Below are positions 9,887 to 17,823 of a stretch of DNA of 64,000 bases, one piece after another. Within the stretch, counting starts at the first letter, position 1. Every line of letters starts with the position of its first letter. Origin of the DNA: Natronococcus amylolyticus DSM 10524. Lineage in GTDB: Archaea; Halobacteriota; Halobacteria; Halobacteriales; Natrialbaceae. The translations under genes and the position numbers were made by a program. The notes beneath the pieces were generated by a model. The model was not told the DNA's origin. It did not search any database and saw only the letters and a program-made list of their open reading frames with translations. Location: assembly GCF_000337675.1 (NCBI RefSeq), contig NZ_AOIB01000021.1, positions 163,136-227,135 on the forward strand. The letters run 5' to 3'.

Positions 9887-10554
9887 TACCCCTCGAGTTG
9901 AATCGGTCGGTCCGCCGAGATACAGTCGACCCCGCACAGGCCGAGCAGCCGCGCCGTCGTCCACCGCTCGATCGCCCAGGCGTGAATCTCGAGGTCGACC
10001 CGCTTCGCCCGCTCGACGAGTCGCGTCGTCAGACACCGCCAGTAGTTCGCACCGATGACGTCGCAGTCGAGTTCGATCGCCGTCGTCACCGGCGTCTCGA
10101 GCCGGCGACTGACGAGCAGTCCGGTGGGCTGTTCCCGGTCGAGTTCCCGTATCGCGCGTAGCTCGGGCAGCAGGAAGGAGGTGACGACGACCCGGTTCTC
10201 GACCCCCTCGAGGCCCTCGAGGACGTCCGCGGCGATCCCCTCGGCTTTCATCTCGAGGTTGATCTCGAGGTGGTCGGGAACGGCCGCGAGCATCTCCTCG
10301 AGGGTCGGGATCCGTTCCCCGGAGTCGAGCACCGACAACGAGCGGAGGTCCTCGAGCGGGGTGTCGGCGACCGACCCCTCGACGCCCGTGACGCGATCGG
10401 TCGTCTCGTCGTGAAAGACGACGAGTTCGCCCGACCCGCAGCGCCGGACGTCGAACTCGACCGCGTCGGCGTGTATTGCGGCGGACTGGACAGCGGCGAT
10501 CGTGTTCTCCGGTGCCGTCGCGGCGAAACCCCGGTGGGCGATCAGGCGCATTCG
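9883..10554 (-). CDS. Glycerophosphodiester phosphodiesterase
   Basis: A 223-residue GDPD-family enzyme, hydrolysing glycerophosphodiesters to glycerol 3-phosphate and an alcohol. The start MRLIAHRGF at 10554 places the family's opening HRG motif at residues 6-8, followed by PENT, EFDV and the catalytic HDE (VVFHDETTDR). The later NLEMK segment supplies a metal-ligand Glu. The frame continues upstream to 10665, but that extension is not family-like. A full-length TIM barrel of about 220-240 residues is expected, so the protein is complete. The source may be ether-lipid headgroup turnover or imported deacylated phospholipid; the polar substrate is not predictable. Confidence 0.88.
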   Translation of the reverse strand, partial: RMRLIAHRGFAATAPENTIAAVQSAAIHADAVEFDVRRCGSGELVVFHDETTDRVTGVEGSVADTPLEDLRSLSVLDSGERIPTLEEMLAAVPDHLEINLEMKAEGIAADVLEGLEGVENRVVVTSFLLPELRAIRELDREQPTGLLVSRRLETPVTTAIELDCDVIGANYWRCLTTRLVERAKRVDLEIHAWAIERWTTARLLGLCGVDCISADRPIQLEGY

Positions 10555-10724
10555 AGTGACGGCTAGGTCGCGGGTAATAAATAGACCGCGGATAGTCGGG
10601 TCTTCGGACTCGGTGTGAACCGATCGGGCACCGAAAGCTGCCCGCAGATCCGAACCGGGGCTCACGCGATAATATCCAAAAAGAAGACTTTATTAAATTC
10701 ATGATTTCACGTCGGCAAACAAGC

Positions 10725-10752
10725 TTATATAGGATCGATGTACATATAATTA
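10725..10752 (+). promoter_or_regulatory. TATA-like elements before the response regulator
   Basis: TTATATA at 10725-10731 and ACATATAATTAT near 10742-10752 precede the ATG at 10767 in an AT-rich intergenic stretch. The second element is at the distance expected for a leaderless transcript. Confidence 0.45.
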
Positions 10753-10766
10753 TCAGAGATAAAACT

Positions 10767-11267
10767 ATGGAAAGTAAGCAGTTCTCGACTCCGGACGTCT
10801 CGGCGCTGGGGCGGTCGCAGCACGAGACCGGGTCCGAAGACCGCGTCCGGCTGTTGCTGATCGAGAACGACCCGGACGACGCGCGACGGGCCCGAGAGGC
10901 GTTCGAGACGGTCACGACGGAAACCGAAATCGAGGCGGCGACCGACGGCACAGAGGCCCTCGAGTTCCTGCGCGAACGGGTCGAGGAGTCGGAGCCGATT
11001 CCCGATCTCGTTCTACTGGCGCTCGATCTGCCGGAAGTCGACGGGTTCGAGTTCCTCGAGACCGTTCGAGATGACGAGGACCTCGTTCAGTTGCCGGTGC
11101 TCGTCCTGGCGGATTCGAGCGCCTCCAGCGACGTCAACGACAGCTACGAGCGGGCCGCGAACGCCTACCTCGCGAAGCCGTCCGATCCCGAGGAGTTCGA
11201 GACGGTCGCGGGCGCCATCGAGCGCTTCTGGTTTCAGCGGGTTTCGCTTCCGCCACACGGATTCTAA
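10767..11267 (+). CDS. Atypical receiver-domain response regulator
   Basis: A 166-residue single-domain protein of the CheY/Rcp1-like group common in haloarchaea, with a 28-residue N-terminal tail. The receiver fold is evident: RLLLIENDPDDARRA at the first strand, PDLVLLALDLPEVDGFEFL around strand 3, and YLAKPSDPEEF with the conserved Lys. In the usual motif (PDLILLDLNLPxxDG) the phospho-accepting Asp follows Leu-Leu; here that site is Ala85 (codon GCG), and Asp87 is displaced by two. The acidic pair near the N-terminus is Glu-Asn rather than two acids, and the Thr/Ser switch position is Ala (VLADSS). It probably cannot be phosphorylated in the normal way. The start at 10767 (MESKQFSTPD) is preceded by TATA-like boxes. 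Confidence 0.82.
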   Translation: MESKQFSTPDVSALGRSQHETGSEDRVRLLLIENDPDDARRAREAFETVTTETEIEAATDGTEALEFLRERVEESEPIPDLVLLALDLPEVDGFEFLETVRDDEDLVQLPVLVLADSSASSDVNDSYERAANAYLAKPSDPEEFETVAGAIERFWFQRVSLPPHGF

Positions 11268-11338
11268 CTGCCGAGTTGCCGTTCTGCGACGGGCGCTCCG
11301 CCCCGAGATTGATCTACGTGGCCCTCGAGGGGACTGGT

Positions 11339-12061
11339 ATGAGCCCACAGACAACGTTCGACGTGGACTTTACGGATACCGTCGCGGTCGTCACAGGTGC
11401 AAGCGGCGCGCTCGGCAGCGCGGTCGCCGACCGTTTCCGAGCCGCCGGCGCGACCGTCTGTGCCGTCGACGTCGTCGGACCCGACGACGAGGACGGCCTG
11501 CTCGAGGTCGACGATCGAACCGACTTCTACGAGGCAGATCTCACCGACGAGAGCGAGGTCTCGGCTTTCATCGAGGACGTCGTCGACGATCACGGCCGGA
11601 TCGACCACCTCTGTAACGTCGCCGGCACCTGGCGCGGCGGCCAGCCCATCGAGGAGACCGACCTCGAGGAGTTCGACATGCTCGTCGACGTCAATCTGAA
11701 GACGTCCTTCCTGGCCTCGAAACACGCCTTACCCCACCTCCAGGAGTCGGAAGGGGCGATCGTCAGCATCAGCGCCCGCTCGTCGCTCGAGGGCGGCGAG
11801 GGCGACGGCCCCTACCGGATCACGAAGGCCGGGATCCGACTGTTGACCGAGACGCTGGCCGAGGAGAACGAAGGGGTCGTCCGGGCGAACTGCGTGATGC
11901 CGAGCGTGATCGACACGCCGATGAACCGCGAGATGATGTCAGACGCCGACCACGAGAAGTGGGTCGATCCCGCCGATATCGCGAACGTGATGGCGTTTCT
12001 CTGTAGCGACGGGGCGACGGTGACCAGCGGGGCGGCCGTCCCGGTGTACGGCGAGGCGTAA
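11339..12061 (+). CDS. SDR family oxidoreductase
   Basis: A 240-residue classical short-chain dehydrogenase/reductase. The Rossmann cofactor motif TGASGALG lies near residues 20-27, NVAG replaces the common NNAG, and a catalytic Ser precedes the YRITK motif with Tyr159 and Lys163. An acidic residue at the end of strand 2 (CAVDVVG) favours NAD over NADP. The start at 11339 (MSPQTTFDVD) gives the family's normal length. It lies between a response regulator and the ABC importer and has no partner gene that would reveal its substrate. Many haloarchaeal SDRs are annotated as glucose or 3-oxoacyl-ACP dehydrogenases; I see no support for a narrower name. Confidence 0.85.
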   Translation: MSPQTTFDVDFTDTVAVVTGASGALGSAVADRFRAAGATVCAVDVVGPDDEDGLLEVDDRTDFYEADLTDESEVSAFIEDVVDDHGRIDHLCNVAGTWRGGQPIEETDLEEFDMLVDVNLKTSFLASKHALPHLQESEGAIVSISARSSLEGGEGDGPYRITKAGIRLLTETLAEENEGVVRANCVMPSVIDTPMNREMMSDADHEKWVDPADIANVMAFLCSDGATVTSGAAVPVYGEA

Positions 12062-12137
12062 GCGACGACGGTCGACGAGAGTCTGCGGAGCCGCTTCGCT
12101 TCGGAGTTCATGTTCCTTGGTGACGAGTGGCGTGAAC

Positions 12138-12170
12138 TATATACTCCGGGACGTAATCACTCAACGTGAT
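12138..12170 (+). promoter_or_regulatory. TATA box and inverted repeat at the livH start
   Basis: TATATA at 12138-12143 lies 28-33 bases before the ATG at 12171. Between them ATCAC (12156-12160) and GTGAT (12166-12170) form an inverted repeat with a 5-base spacer, ending exactly at the start codon. Its position over the expected transcription start makes it a candidate operator, for example for an Lrp/AsnC-type regulator; which factor binds is a guess. Confidence 0.45.
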
Positions 12171-13316
12171 ATGGGTGTTGGTAACACAGGCAAGGGGGTT
12201 TCGGAGTTCGTCGACGAGGTAAGGGATCGGCTCTCGTCGCCGTCCGGCCAGGAACTGTTCGCGCTACTGATCGTTCTCGGTATCGTCGTCCTCGCGCTCG
12301 ACCTGGTTCGGCGGCTCGCCACCGGCGAGATGGCGTTCGGCCGGCTGTGGCGGTACACCTGGAACGGACTGGTCGACTCGCTGTACATCGCGCTGGCGGC
12401 GATCGGCCTCTCGATGACCTACAGCATCCTCCGATTCGCCAACTTCTCGCACGGCGACCTGGTCACGACGGGCGCGTTCTCGGGGTGGGCAGTCGCGTGG
12501 CTGATCGGCGGCTGGGGGGTCTACGGCATCGGCGAACTCGTCCTGTTCAGTCCGACCGCAGCGGGACCGACGGGCGGCGAACTGGGAATGAACGTGCTGG
12601 CCTCGCCCGTCGCGATCCTGGTCGGACTCGTGGCGGCCGCGCTGTTGACCGTCGCTATCGCCCTCGCCATCGACCGTCTCGTCTACAGGCGGATGCGGAA
12701 CGCGAGCGGCATCTCGTTGCTCATCGCGAGCGTCGGCGTCGCGCTCGCGCTCCGGTACATCATCGGGGTGTTCTGGACCGTCGAGTCCCACTCGGCTACG
12801 GCGAGCGCGCCGATCCTCGAGGAGATCCCGGCGTGGTTGCCCTTCGAGCGACTCAACCTCCACGAACTGACCCTCGTCGTGACGGCGGTCGGGCTGATCG
12901 TCGGGCTCCACCTCCTGCTCCAGTACACGAAGCTGGGGAAGGCGATGCGAGCGATGGCCGACAACAAGGATCTCGCGCTGATCACCGGCATCCCGACCGA
13001 ACGGGTGATCTTCGCAACCTGGTCGATCGGCGCCGGGTTGGCCGGTGTCGCGGGCTATCTCATCGTCCTCGATCGGGGCCAGTTCTCGATCAACATCGGC
13101 TGGTTCCTGTTACTGTTGATCTTCGCGGCGGTGATCCTGGGCGGGATCGGCTCGATCTACGGCGCGCTGGTCGGTTCGCTCGTGATCGGACTCACGATCA
13201 ACGTCTCGCTGGTCTGGATCCCGGCCGACCTGAACGAGATCGCGGCGTTTACGCTGATGATCCTGATACTGATTGTCAAACCCGACGGGCTGCTCGGAGG
13301 TGTCGAGACGGCATGA
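12171..13316 (+). CDS. livH: Branched-chain amino acid-type ABC permease LivH
   Basis: A 381-residue integral membrane permease of the LivH family with eight or more hydrophobic segments. Family segments include SMTYSILRFANFSHGDLVTTGAF and, near the C-terminus, AVILGGIGSIYGALVGSLVIG. I chose ATG 12171 (MGVGNTGKGV) over the upstream in-frame start at 12117 because a TATA box lies about 30 bases before it. It is about 90 residues longer than E. coli LivH, mostly from an N-terminal soluble segment plus one membrane span and an insertion near residues 115-145. First gene of livHMGF. Transports hydrophobic amino acids or related compounds; actual substrate unknown. Confidence 0.88.
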   Translation: MGVGNTGKGVSEFVDEVRDRLSSPSGQELFALLIVLGIVVLALDLVRRLATGEMAFGRLWRYTWNGLVDSLYIALAAIGLSMTYSILRFANFSHGDLVTTGAFSGWAVAWLIGGWGVYGIGELVLFSPTAAGPTGGELGMNVLASPVAILVGLVAAALLTVAIALAIDRLVYRRMRNASGISLLIASVGVALALRYIIGVFWTVESHSATASAPILEEIPAWLPFERLNLHELTLVVTAVGLIVGLHLLLQYTKLGKAMRAMADNKDLALITGIPTERVIFATWSIGAGLAGVAGYLIVLDRGQFSINIGWFLLLLIFAAVILGGIGSIYGALVGSLVIGLTINVSLVWIPADLNEIAAFTLMILILIVKPDGLLGGVETA

Positions 13317-14746
13317 GCGGCGCCGATCCCAACGGTGACCCCGAAACCGATACCGCGGGGGTGCCCGGAGACGAGGAGCCGGACGAGCCGGAAGAGTCGT
13401 CCGCCGTGATCCGCCCGGAGTGGCGTTCCGATCTCCTGTTGGTCGCGAAGGTCGTGCTCGCGACGTACGTCGGCTTCTTCGTCGTCGGCGTGCTCTCCGG
13501 CGCGGGCGTCAACGCGACGATCGGCACAATTCAGTCGATCACCTTCTTCGGGGCGATCTTTGCGCTGGGCGCGCTGGCGCTGAACCTCCACTGGGGGTAC
13601 ACCGGGATGTTCAACATCGGTATCGCCGGCTTCATGGCCATCGGCGCCTACACGCTGTCGATCGCCGTGGCCTCACCGGACGGCTCTCCGGCCGGCTTCG
13701 GGCTCCCGATCCCGGTCGGCATCGTGCTGGGAACGATCGCCGCCGGCCTCGCCGGACTCGTGCTGGTGATCCCGACGCTTCGGGTTCGGGCGGACTACTT
13801 CGCGATCGTCACGCTCGGCTTCTCGGAGATCGTCCGACTCTCTGTCCAGTCCCGGAGCCTCCGGGAGATCGGCGATACGGCCTACGGCACCGGCGGCGGA
13901 CAGGGGATCCGGGCGACGCCGGTCGACAGCGTCGTCGGCTGGCTGTTCGACCAGCCGATCGTTGGCGACGTCGGCGGCGTTCTCATCGTGCTCGGCGAGA
14001 CCGTCGGCATCGCGTCGTCGGTTCTGGAGCGAGGGATCTACACGCTCGTCCTGATCCTGTTCGTGGTCGCCTTCTACGTCCTGCTGACACGGATCGCCCA
14101 CTCTCCGTTCGGCCGAGTGCTGAAGGCCATCCGCGAGGACGAACTCGCGGCGAAGTCGCTGGGTAAGCGCACCGACCGCGCCAAGATCGCGGCGTTCGCA
14201 CTCGGCTGTGCGCTGATGGGCCTCGTCGGGACGCTGTGGATGGGGAGTCGAACCCACATCAGCCCGGACAACTTCATGCCGCTGATCACGTTCTACGTCT
14301 TCGTCGCGCTGATCGTCGGCGGCGCGGGGTCGAACACCGGCAGCGTCATCGGCGGGTTTGTCTTTGCCGCGTTCATCTTCGAGGGACCGCGGTTCGTCCG
14401 GACGATGGTCCGGGCGAACCTCGGGACTGACTTCCCACGGACTGCCCACGGCGCGTTCGCCGAACTGGGCGCCGGCGATCCGTCGGCCCTGATCGGCTAC
14501 GTGTTCTACCAGCAGGCCGACGAGGTCCGATACATCGTCCTCGGCGTCGTGCTCATCGTCGTGATGATCAAGCGCCCCGACGGACTGCTGGGCCACCGCA
14601 AGGAGATTTCGGCCGGCGTCGATCTGAGCCGGCGCGGTGCGGTCGCAGACGGCGGACGACCTGCCCTCGGAAGCGACGACCGTTCGGATGCGGCGGGCGA
14701 GACGGACGATCCAGCCGCGACGAACGGGGGTGACCACGATGAGTGA
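13313..14746 (+). CDS. livM: Branched-chain amino acid-type ABC permease LivM
   Basis: A 477-residue LivM-family permease, overlapping livH by 4 bases (ATGA). The first 40 residues are acidic and probably cytoplasmic. About ten membrane spans follow. Family hallmarks are LNLHWGYTGMFNIGIAGFMAIG, the RADYFAIVTLGFSEIVRL region, and the coupling-helix segment GRVLKAIREDELAAKSLGK that contacts the ATPase. An insert near residues 360-400 (after EGPRFVRTM) and an acidic C-terminal tail lengthen it beyond the usual 320-430 residues. The start at 13313 is fixed by the overlap. It pairs with LivH to form the translocation pathway. Confidence 0.88.
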   Translation: MSGADPNGDPETDTAGVPGDEEPDEPEESSAVIRPEWRSDLLLVAKVVLATYVGFFVVGVLSGAGVNATIGTIQSITFFGAIFALGALALNLHWGYTGMFNIGIAGFMAIGAYTLSIAVASPDGSPAGFGLPIPVGIVLGTIAAGLAGLVLVIPTLRVRADYFAIVTLGFSEIVRLSVQSRSLREIGDTAYGTGGGQGIRATPVDSVVGWLFDQPIVGDVGGVLIVLGETVGIASSVLERGIYTLVLILFVVAFYVLLTRIAHSPFGRVLKAIREDELAAKSLGKRTDRAKIAAFALGCALMGLVGTLWMGSRTHISPDNFMPLITFYVFVALIVGGAGSNTGSVIGGFVFAAFIFEGPRFVRTMVRANLGTDFPRTAHGAFAELGAGDPSALIGYVFYQQADEVRYIVLGVVLIVVMIKRPDGLLGHRKEISAGVDLSRRGAVADGGRPALGSDDRSDAAGETDDPAATNGGDHDE

Positions 14747-15590
14747 TCTCGAGCGAGACCCCGATACGGGAGCCGCCCGCAGCGAGGGCGACGCGGACGA
14801 CCGAACGGATCGCGCCGTCGAGGATGCGGTGCTGGAAGTCGAGGACTTGGAGAAGCGCTTCGGCGGCATCGTCGCGGTCGACGGCGCGAGCTTCGCGGTC
14901 GAGCGGGGATCGATCACGGGACTGATCGGTCCGAACGGGGCCGGCAAGTCGACGACGTTCAACTGCATCGCCGGCGTCCACCGGCCCGATAGCGGGCGAG
15001 TCGCGTTCGACGGCGAGGAGATCACCGGCGACGAGCCTCACCAGGTCGCGAACCGCGGGCTGGTGCGGACGTTCCAGATCGCCCGCGAACTGCCGGAGAT
15101 GACCGTCCTCGAGAACATGATGCTCGCGCCGAAGGGCCAGCGCGGCGAGTCGCTGTGGCGGTCCGTGTTGCCGTACTTCCGCGACGAAGTGCTCGACCAG
15201 GAGCGCGAGCTTCGCGAGCGGGCCTGGGAGACCCTCGAGTTCTTCGAGATCGACCACCTGGCCGAGGAGTACGCGAAGAACCTCTCGGGGGGCCAGCGGA
15301 AGCTACTCGAGCTCGCACGGGCCCTGCAGACGGATCCGGAGATGCTCATGCTCGACGAACCGATGGCCGGGGTCAACCCGACCCTCGAGAAGAAGCTGCT
15401 CGAACACATCCACCAGCTCCGCGAACAGGGGTACAGCTTTCTCATCGTCGAACACGACATGGACGTCATCATGAACAACTGCGAACGGGTGATCGTCATG
15501 CACCAGGGGGCCGTTCTCGACAGGGGATCGCCGGCGGAGATCAAGGCGAACGAGCAGGTGATCGAGGCGTACCTCGGGGGTGAGGTCTGA
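14739..15590 (+). CDS. livG: ABC transporter ATPase LivG
   Basis: A 283-residue ATPase. Walker A GPNGAGKS is at residues 64-71, the signature is LSGGQRK, Walker B is MLMLDEP, and the LivG-specific segment MAGVNP follows. The first 30 residues are an acidic extension not needed for the fold. It overlaps livM by 8 bases and has a GGGGG-containing ribosome-binding region just before the ATG. Together with LivF it should form the heterodimeric motor for the LivH/LivM permease. The high-confidence family match leaves the transported substrate open. Confidence 0.9.
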   Translation: MSDLERDPDTGAARSEGDADDRTDRAVEDAVLEVEDLEKRFGGIVAVDGASFAVERGSITGLIGPNGAGKSTTFNCIAGVHRPDSGRVAFDGEEITGDEPHQVANRGLVRTFQIARELPEMTVLENMMLAPKGQRGESLWRSVLPYFRDEVLDQERELRERAWETLEFFEIDHLAEEYAKNLSGGQRKLLELARALQTDPEMLMLDEPMAGVNPTLEKKLLEHIHQLREQGYSFLIVEHDMDVIMNNCERVIVMHQGAVLDRGSPAEIKANEQVIEAYLGGEV

Positions 15591-16294
15591 TGGCCGTACT
15601 CGAGGTCGCCGGGCTGGACGCCGGCTACGGCGACCTCCAGATCATCGACGACGTCGACCTCACCGTCGACGACGGCGAGTACGTCACCATCGTCGGTCCC
15701 AACGGCGCCGGCAAGTCGACGGTGATGAAGTCCGTCTTCGGGCTGACCGTTCACATGGGGGGCTCGATCGAGTTCGCCGGCGAGGAGATCAGCGGCTACC
15801 GGCCCGAGCAGATCATCACGACCGGAATCGGCTACGTCCCCCAGAACGACAACGTCTTTCCGTCGCTGTCGGTGCTCGAGAATCTCGAAATGGGCGCGTA
15901 CATCTTAGACGACGTTCCACAGGACCGACTCGAGCGGATCTTCGATCGGTTCCCGATCCTCGAGGAGCGCCGCTCGCAGGCGGCCGGCGACCTGAGCGGG
16001 GGCCAGCGCCAGATGCTGGCGATGGGCCGGGCGCTGATGCTCGATCCCGACCTCCTCCTGCTCGACGAGCCGAGCGCCGGGCTCGCACCCGACCTCGTCG
16101 GGGAGATGTTCGACCGGATCGATCAGATCAACGCAGACGGTACCGGCGTCCTGCTGGTCGAGCAGAACGCCAAGGAGGCGCTCAGACGGTGCGATCGAGG
16201 CTACGTCCTGGTCCAGGGACAGAACCGGTACGTCGCCAGCGGCGAGGCGCTGCTCGCGAACGAACAGGTTCGCCAGGACTTCCTGGGCGGCTAG
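15590..16294 (+). CDS. livF: ABC transporter ATPase LivF
   Basis: A 234-residue ATPase of the normal LivF length. Walker A GPNGAGKS is at residues 36-43, the signature is LSGGQRQ, and LLLLDEPSAGLAP covers Walker B and the D-loop region. The start codon shares one base with the livG stop (TGATG), so translation is coupled. The LivF-type closing sequence (LLANEQVRQDFLGG) is intact. It completes the livHMGF operon. The matching receptor gene lies immediately downstream on the opposite strand rather than in the same operon. Confidence 0.9.
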   Translation: MAVLEVAGLDAGYGDLQIIDDVDLTVDDGEYVTIVGPNGAGKSTVMKSVFGLTVHMGGSIEFAGEEISGYRPEQIITTGIGYVPQNDNVFPSLSVLENLEMGAYILDDVPQDRLERIFDRFPILEERRSQAAGDLSGGQRQMLAMGRALMLDPDLLLLDEPSAGLAPDLVGEMFDRIDQINADGTGVLLVEQNAKEALRRCDRGYVLVQGQNRYVASGEALLANEQVRQDFLGG

Positions 16295-16368
16295 CCGTGG
16301 ATCGGCTCGAGCGACGGCTAGTGCGCTCGAGTCGTACTCGCGGCACCGAAAAGAGATCGCCGTCCCGA

Positions 16369-17625
16369 CTAGGCCTCGTACTCGACGGTGTCCTCGACGT
16401 CGTAGCCGTCCTCGTGGTAGCGACCGATGTCGTAGGTGACCGCCTCCTGGTCGCCGTTGTCGTCGAACTCGACGGGGCCGGACGCGCCGCGGTACTGGAT
16501 CTCGTCGCCGTTGGCCGCCATCTCGAGACCGTCGGCCAGGTTCTCGGGCGTGACCTCCTCGCCGTCGGGGTTGGCGACCTCCCGGACCTGTTCGGCGATA
16601 GCCGCGCCGTCGAGTTCGCCCGCTGCGAGGGTGGCGAGGATGAGCACCGCCGTCGCGTCGTAGGCCTGGGCGTTGAACACGCCCGGCGAGCTGTCGTACT
16701 CGTTTTCGTACAGTTCGTTGAAGTGGTCCGCGCCGTCGCCGCCGGCGCCGGGTGCGGTCCCCATCACGTTCTCCATCGGGTTGTCGACCTGGCCGGGCAG
16801 GTCCGGATCGATGAGGCCGTCCGGGACGAGGATCGTCGTCCCGTCGTCGAAGTCACTGTAGAAGTCCCGGAAGATGACCTGACCGCTCTCCGGGTAGCCG
16901 ACGACCATCAGCAGGTCCGGCTCCTCGCCGACCGTGCTCTCGAGCTCGGAGTCGTAGGAGGCCTGCTCGGGCTCGAACGGCACCTCCTCGAGGACCTCTG
17001 CGCCGCGATCCTCACAGCCCGCGACGAACACGTCGTTGAGCCCCTGGCCGTAGTCGTTGTTCAGGTACATCGTGGCGACCGACTCGGCGCCCTCCTGCTC
17101 GACGGCGATCTCGGCCATCGCGTCGCCCTGCCACTCGTCGCTCGGCGCGGTTCGGAGCAGGTAATCGCCGGGCATCTCCGTGATGTCGGGCGAGGTGCTC
17201 GCCGGCGAAATTGCGACGACCTCGTTGTCGTACCAGACGTCCTCCGCGCAGGTGATCGTCACGTCCGATGCGGCCGCGCCCGTCACCGCCGGATACCCCG
17301 CGTCGAGCAGCGCCTCGGCGCGGCTGACCCCGACGTCGGGCGTCGTCTCGGTGTCCTCACGCCGGATGTCGATCTCGAAGTCGACGCCCTCGTCCGCGAG
17401 CTGGATCGCCGGCAGCTCGGCCGCGTCGGCGATCGGCGTTCCTAGATCGCCGAGGTCTCCGGACTCGGGCTGCAGGACGCCGACCATCGCGTCGGCGTCA
17501 CCGTTGTCGTCCGCGTCGGCCTCGCCGTTGCCCGCGCCGAGCGCGTCCAGACAGCCCGCGAGCGAGAACGTTCCCGTTACACCGATTCCCCCCAGTACTT
17601 GCCGCCGGTTGAGCTCCCCAACCAT
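16369..17625 (-). CDS. ABC transporter substrate-binding lipoprotein LivK-type
   Basis: A 418-residue periplasmic-type receptor of the branched-chain amino acid binding family. The N-terminus NRRQVLGGIGVTGTFSLAGC has a twin Arg pair (residues 7-8), a short hydrophobic stretch and a lipobox with Cys25, so it is a Tat-exported lipoprotein as usual in haloarchaea. The linker after it is rich in Asp, Gly and Glu. The ligand-binding domain begins with VGVLQPESGDLGDLG. The start at 17625 was chosen because it places the signal peptide correctly and has a TATA-like box 21-29 bases upstream. It is convergent with livHMGF. The receptor must feed that permease, but it has its own promoter, allowing higher expression. 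Confidence 0.88.
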   Translation of the reverse strand: MVGELNRRQVLGGIGVTGTFSLAGCLDALGAGNGEADADDNGDADAMVGVLQPESGDLGDLGTPIADAAELPAIQLADEGVDFEIDIRREDTETTPDVGVSRAEALLDAGYPAVTGAAASDVTITCAEDVWYDNEVVAISPASTSPDITEMPGDYLLRTAPSDEWQGDAMAEIAVEQEGAESVATMYLNNDYGQGLNDVFVAGCEDRGAEVLEEVPFEPEQASYDSELESTVGEEPDLLMVVGYPESGQVIFRDFYSDFDDGTTILVPDGLIDPDLPGQVDNPMENVMGTAPGAGGDGADHFNELYENEYDSSPGVFNAQAYDATAVLILATLAAGELDGAAIAEQVREVANPDGEEVTPENLADGLEMAANGDEIQYRGASGPVEFDDNGDQEAVTYDIGRYHEDGYDVEDTVEYEA

Positions 17626-17645
17626 GTGGTACGTTGCCACGTTCC

Positions 17646-17654
17646 GATATAAAG
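17646..17654 (-). promoter_or_regulatory. TATA-like box for the LivK-type receptor
   Basis: The minus strand reads CTTTATATC here, 21-29 bases before the ATG at 17625, consistent with a leaderless message. Confidence 0.5.
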
Positions 17655-17823
17655 AGTTTCTGTGAACGATAACGCGTATTTTCTCGAGAAAGAAAGTCCA
17701 ATGGCAGAACCGGTGAGCGAGCCGTCGCGGTGGTCGACGCCCAGTCGGTCGTTTCGTGTGGGCTATGACCGGCACACCCGCTCGAGAAACGGGTGAACGC
17801 CGAAAAAGCCAAACGGCGGTCGG

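Noticed and set aside
12117..12170. An earlier livH start adding 18 residues
   Set aside because: The extra codons overlap the TATA box and the inverted repeat; the ATG at 12171 has leaderless spacing.
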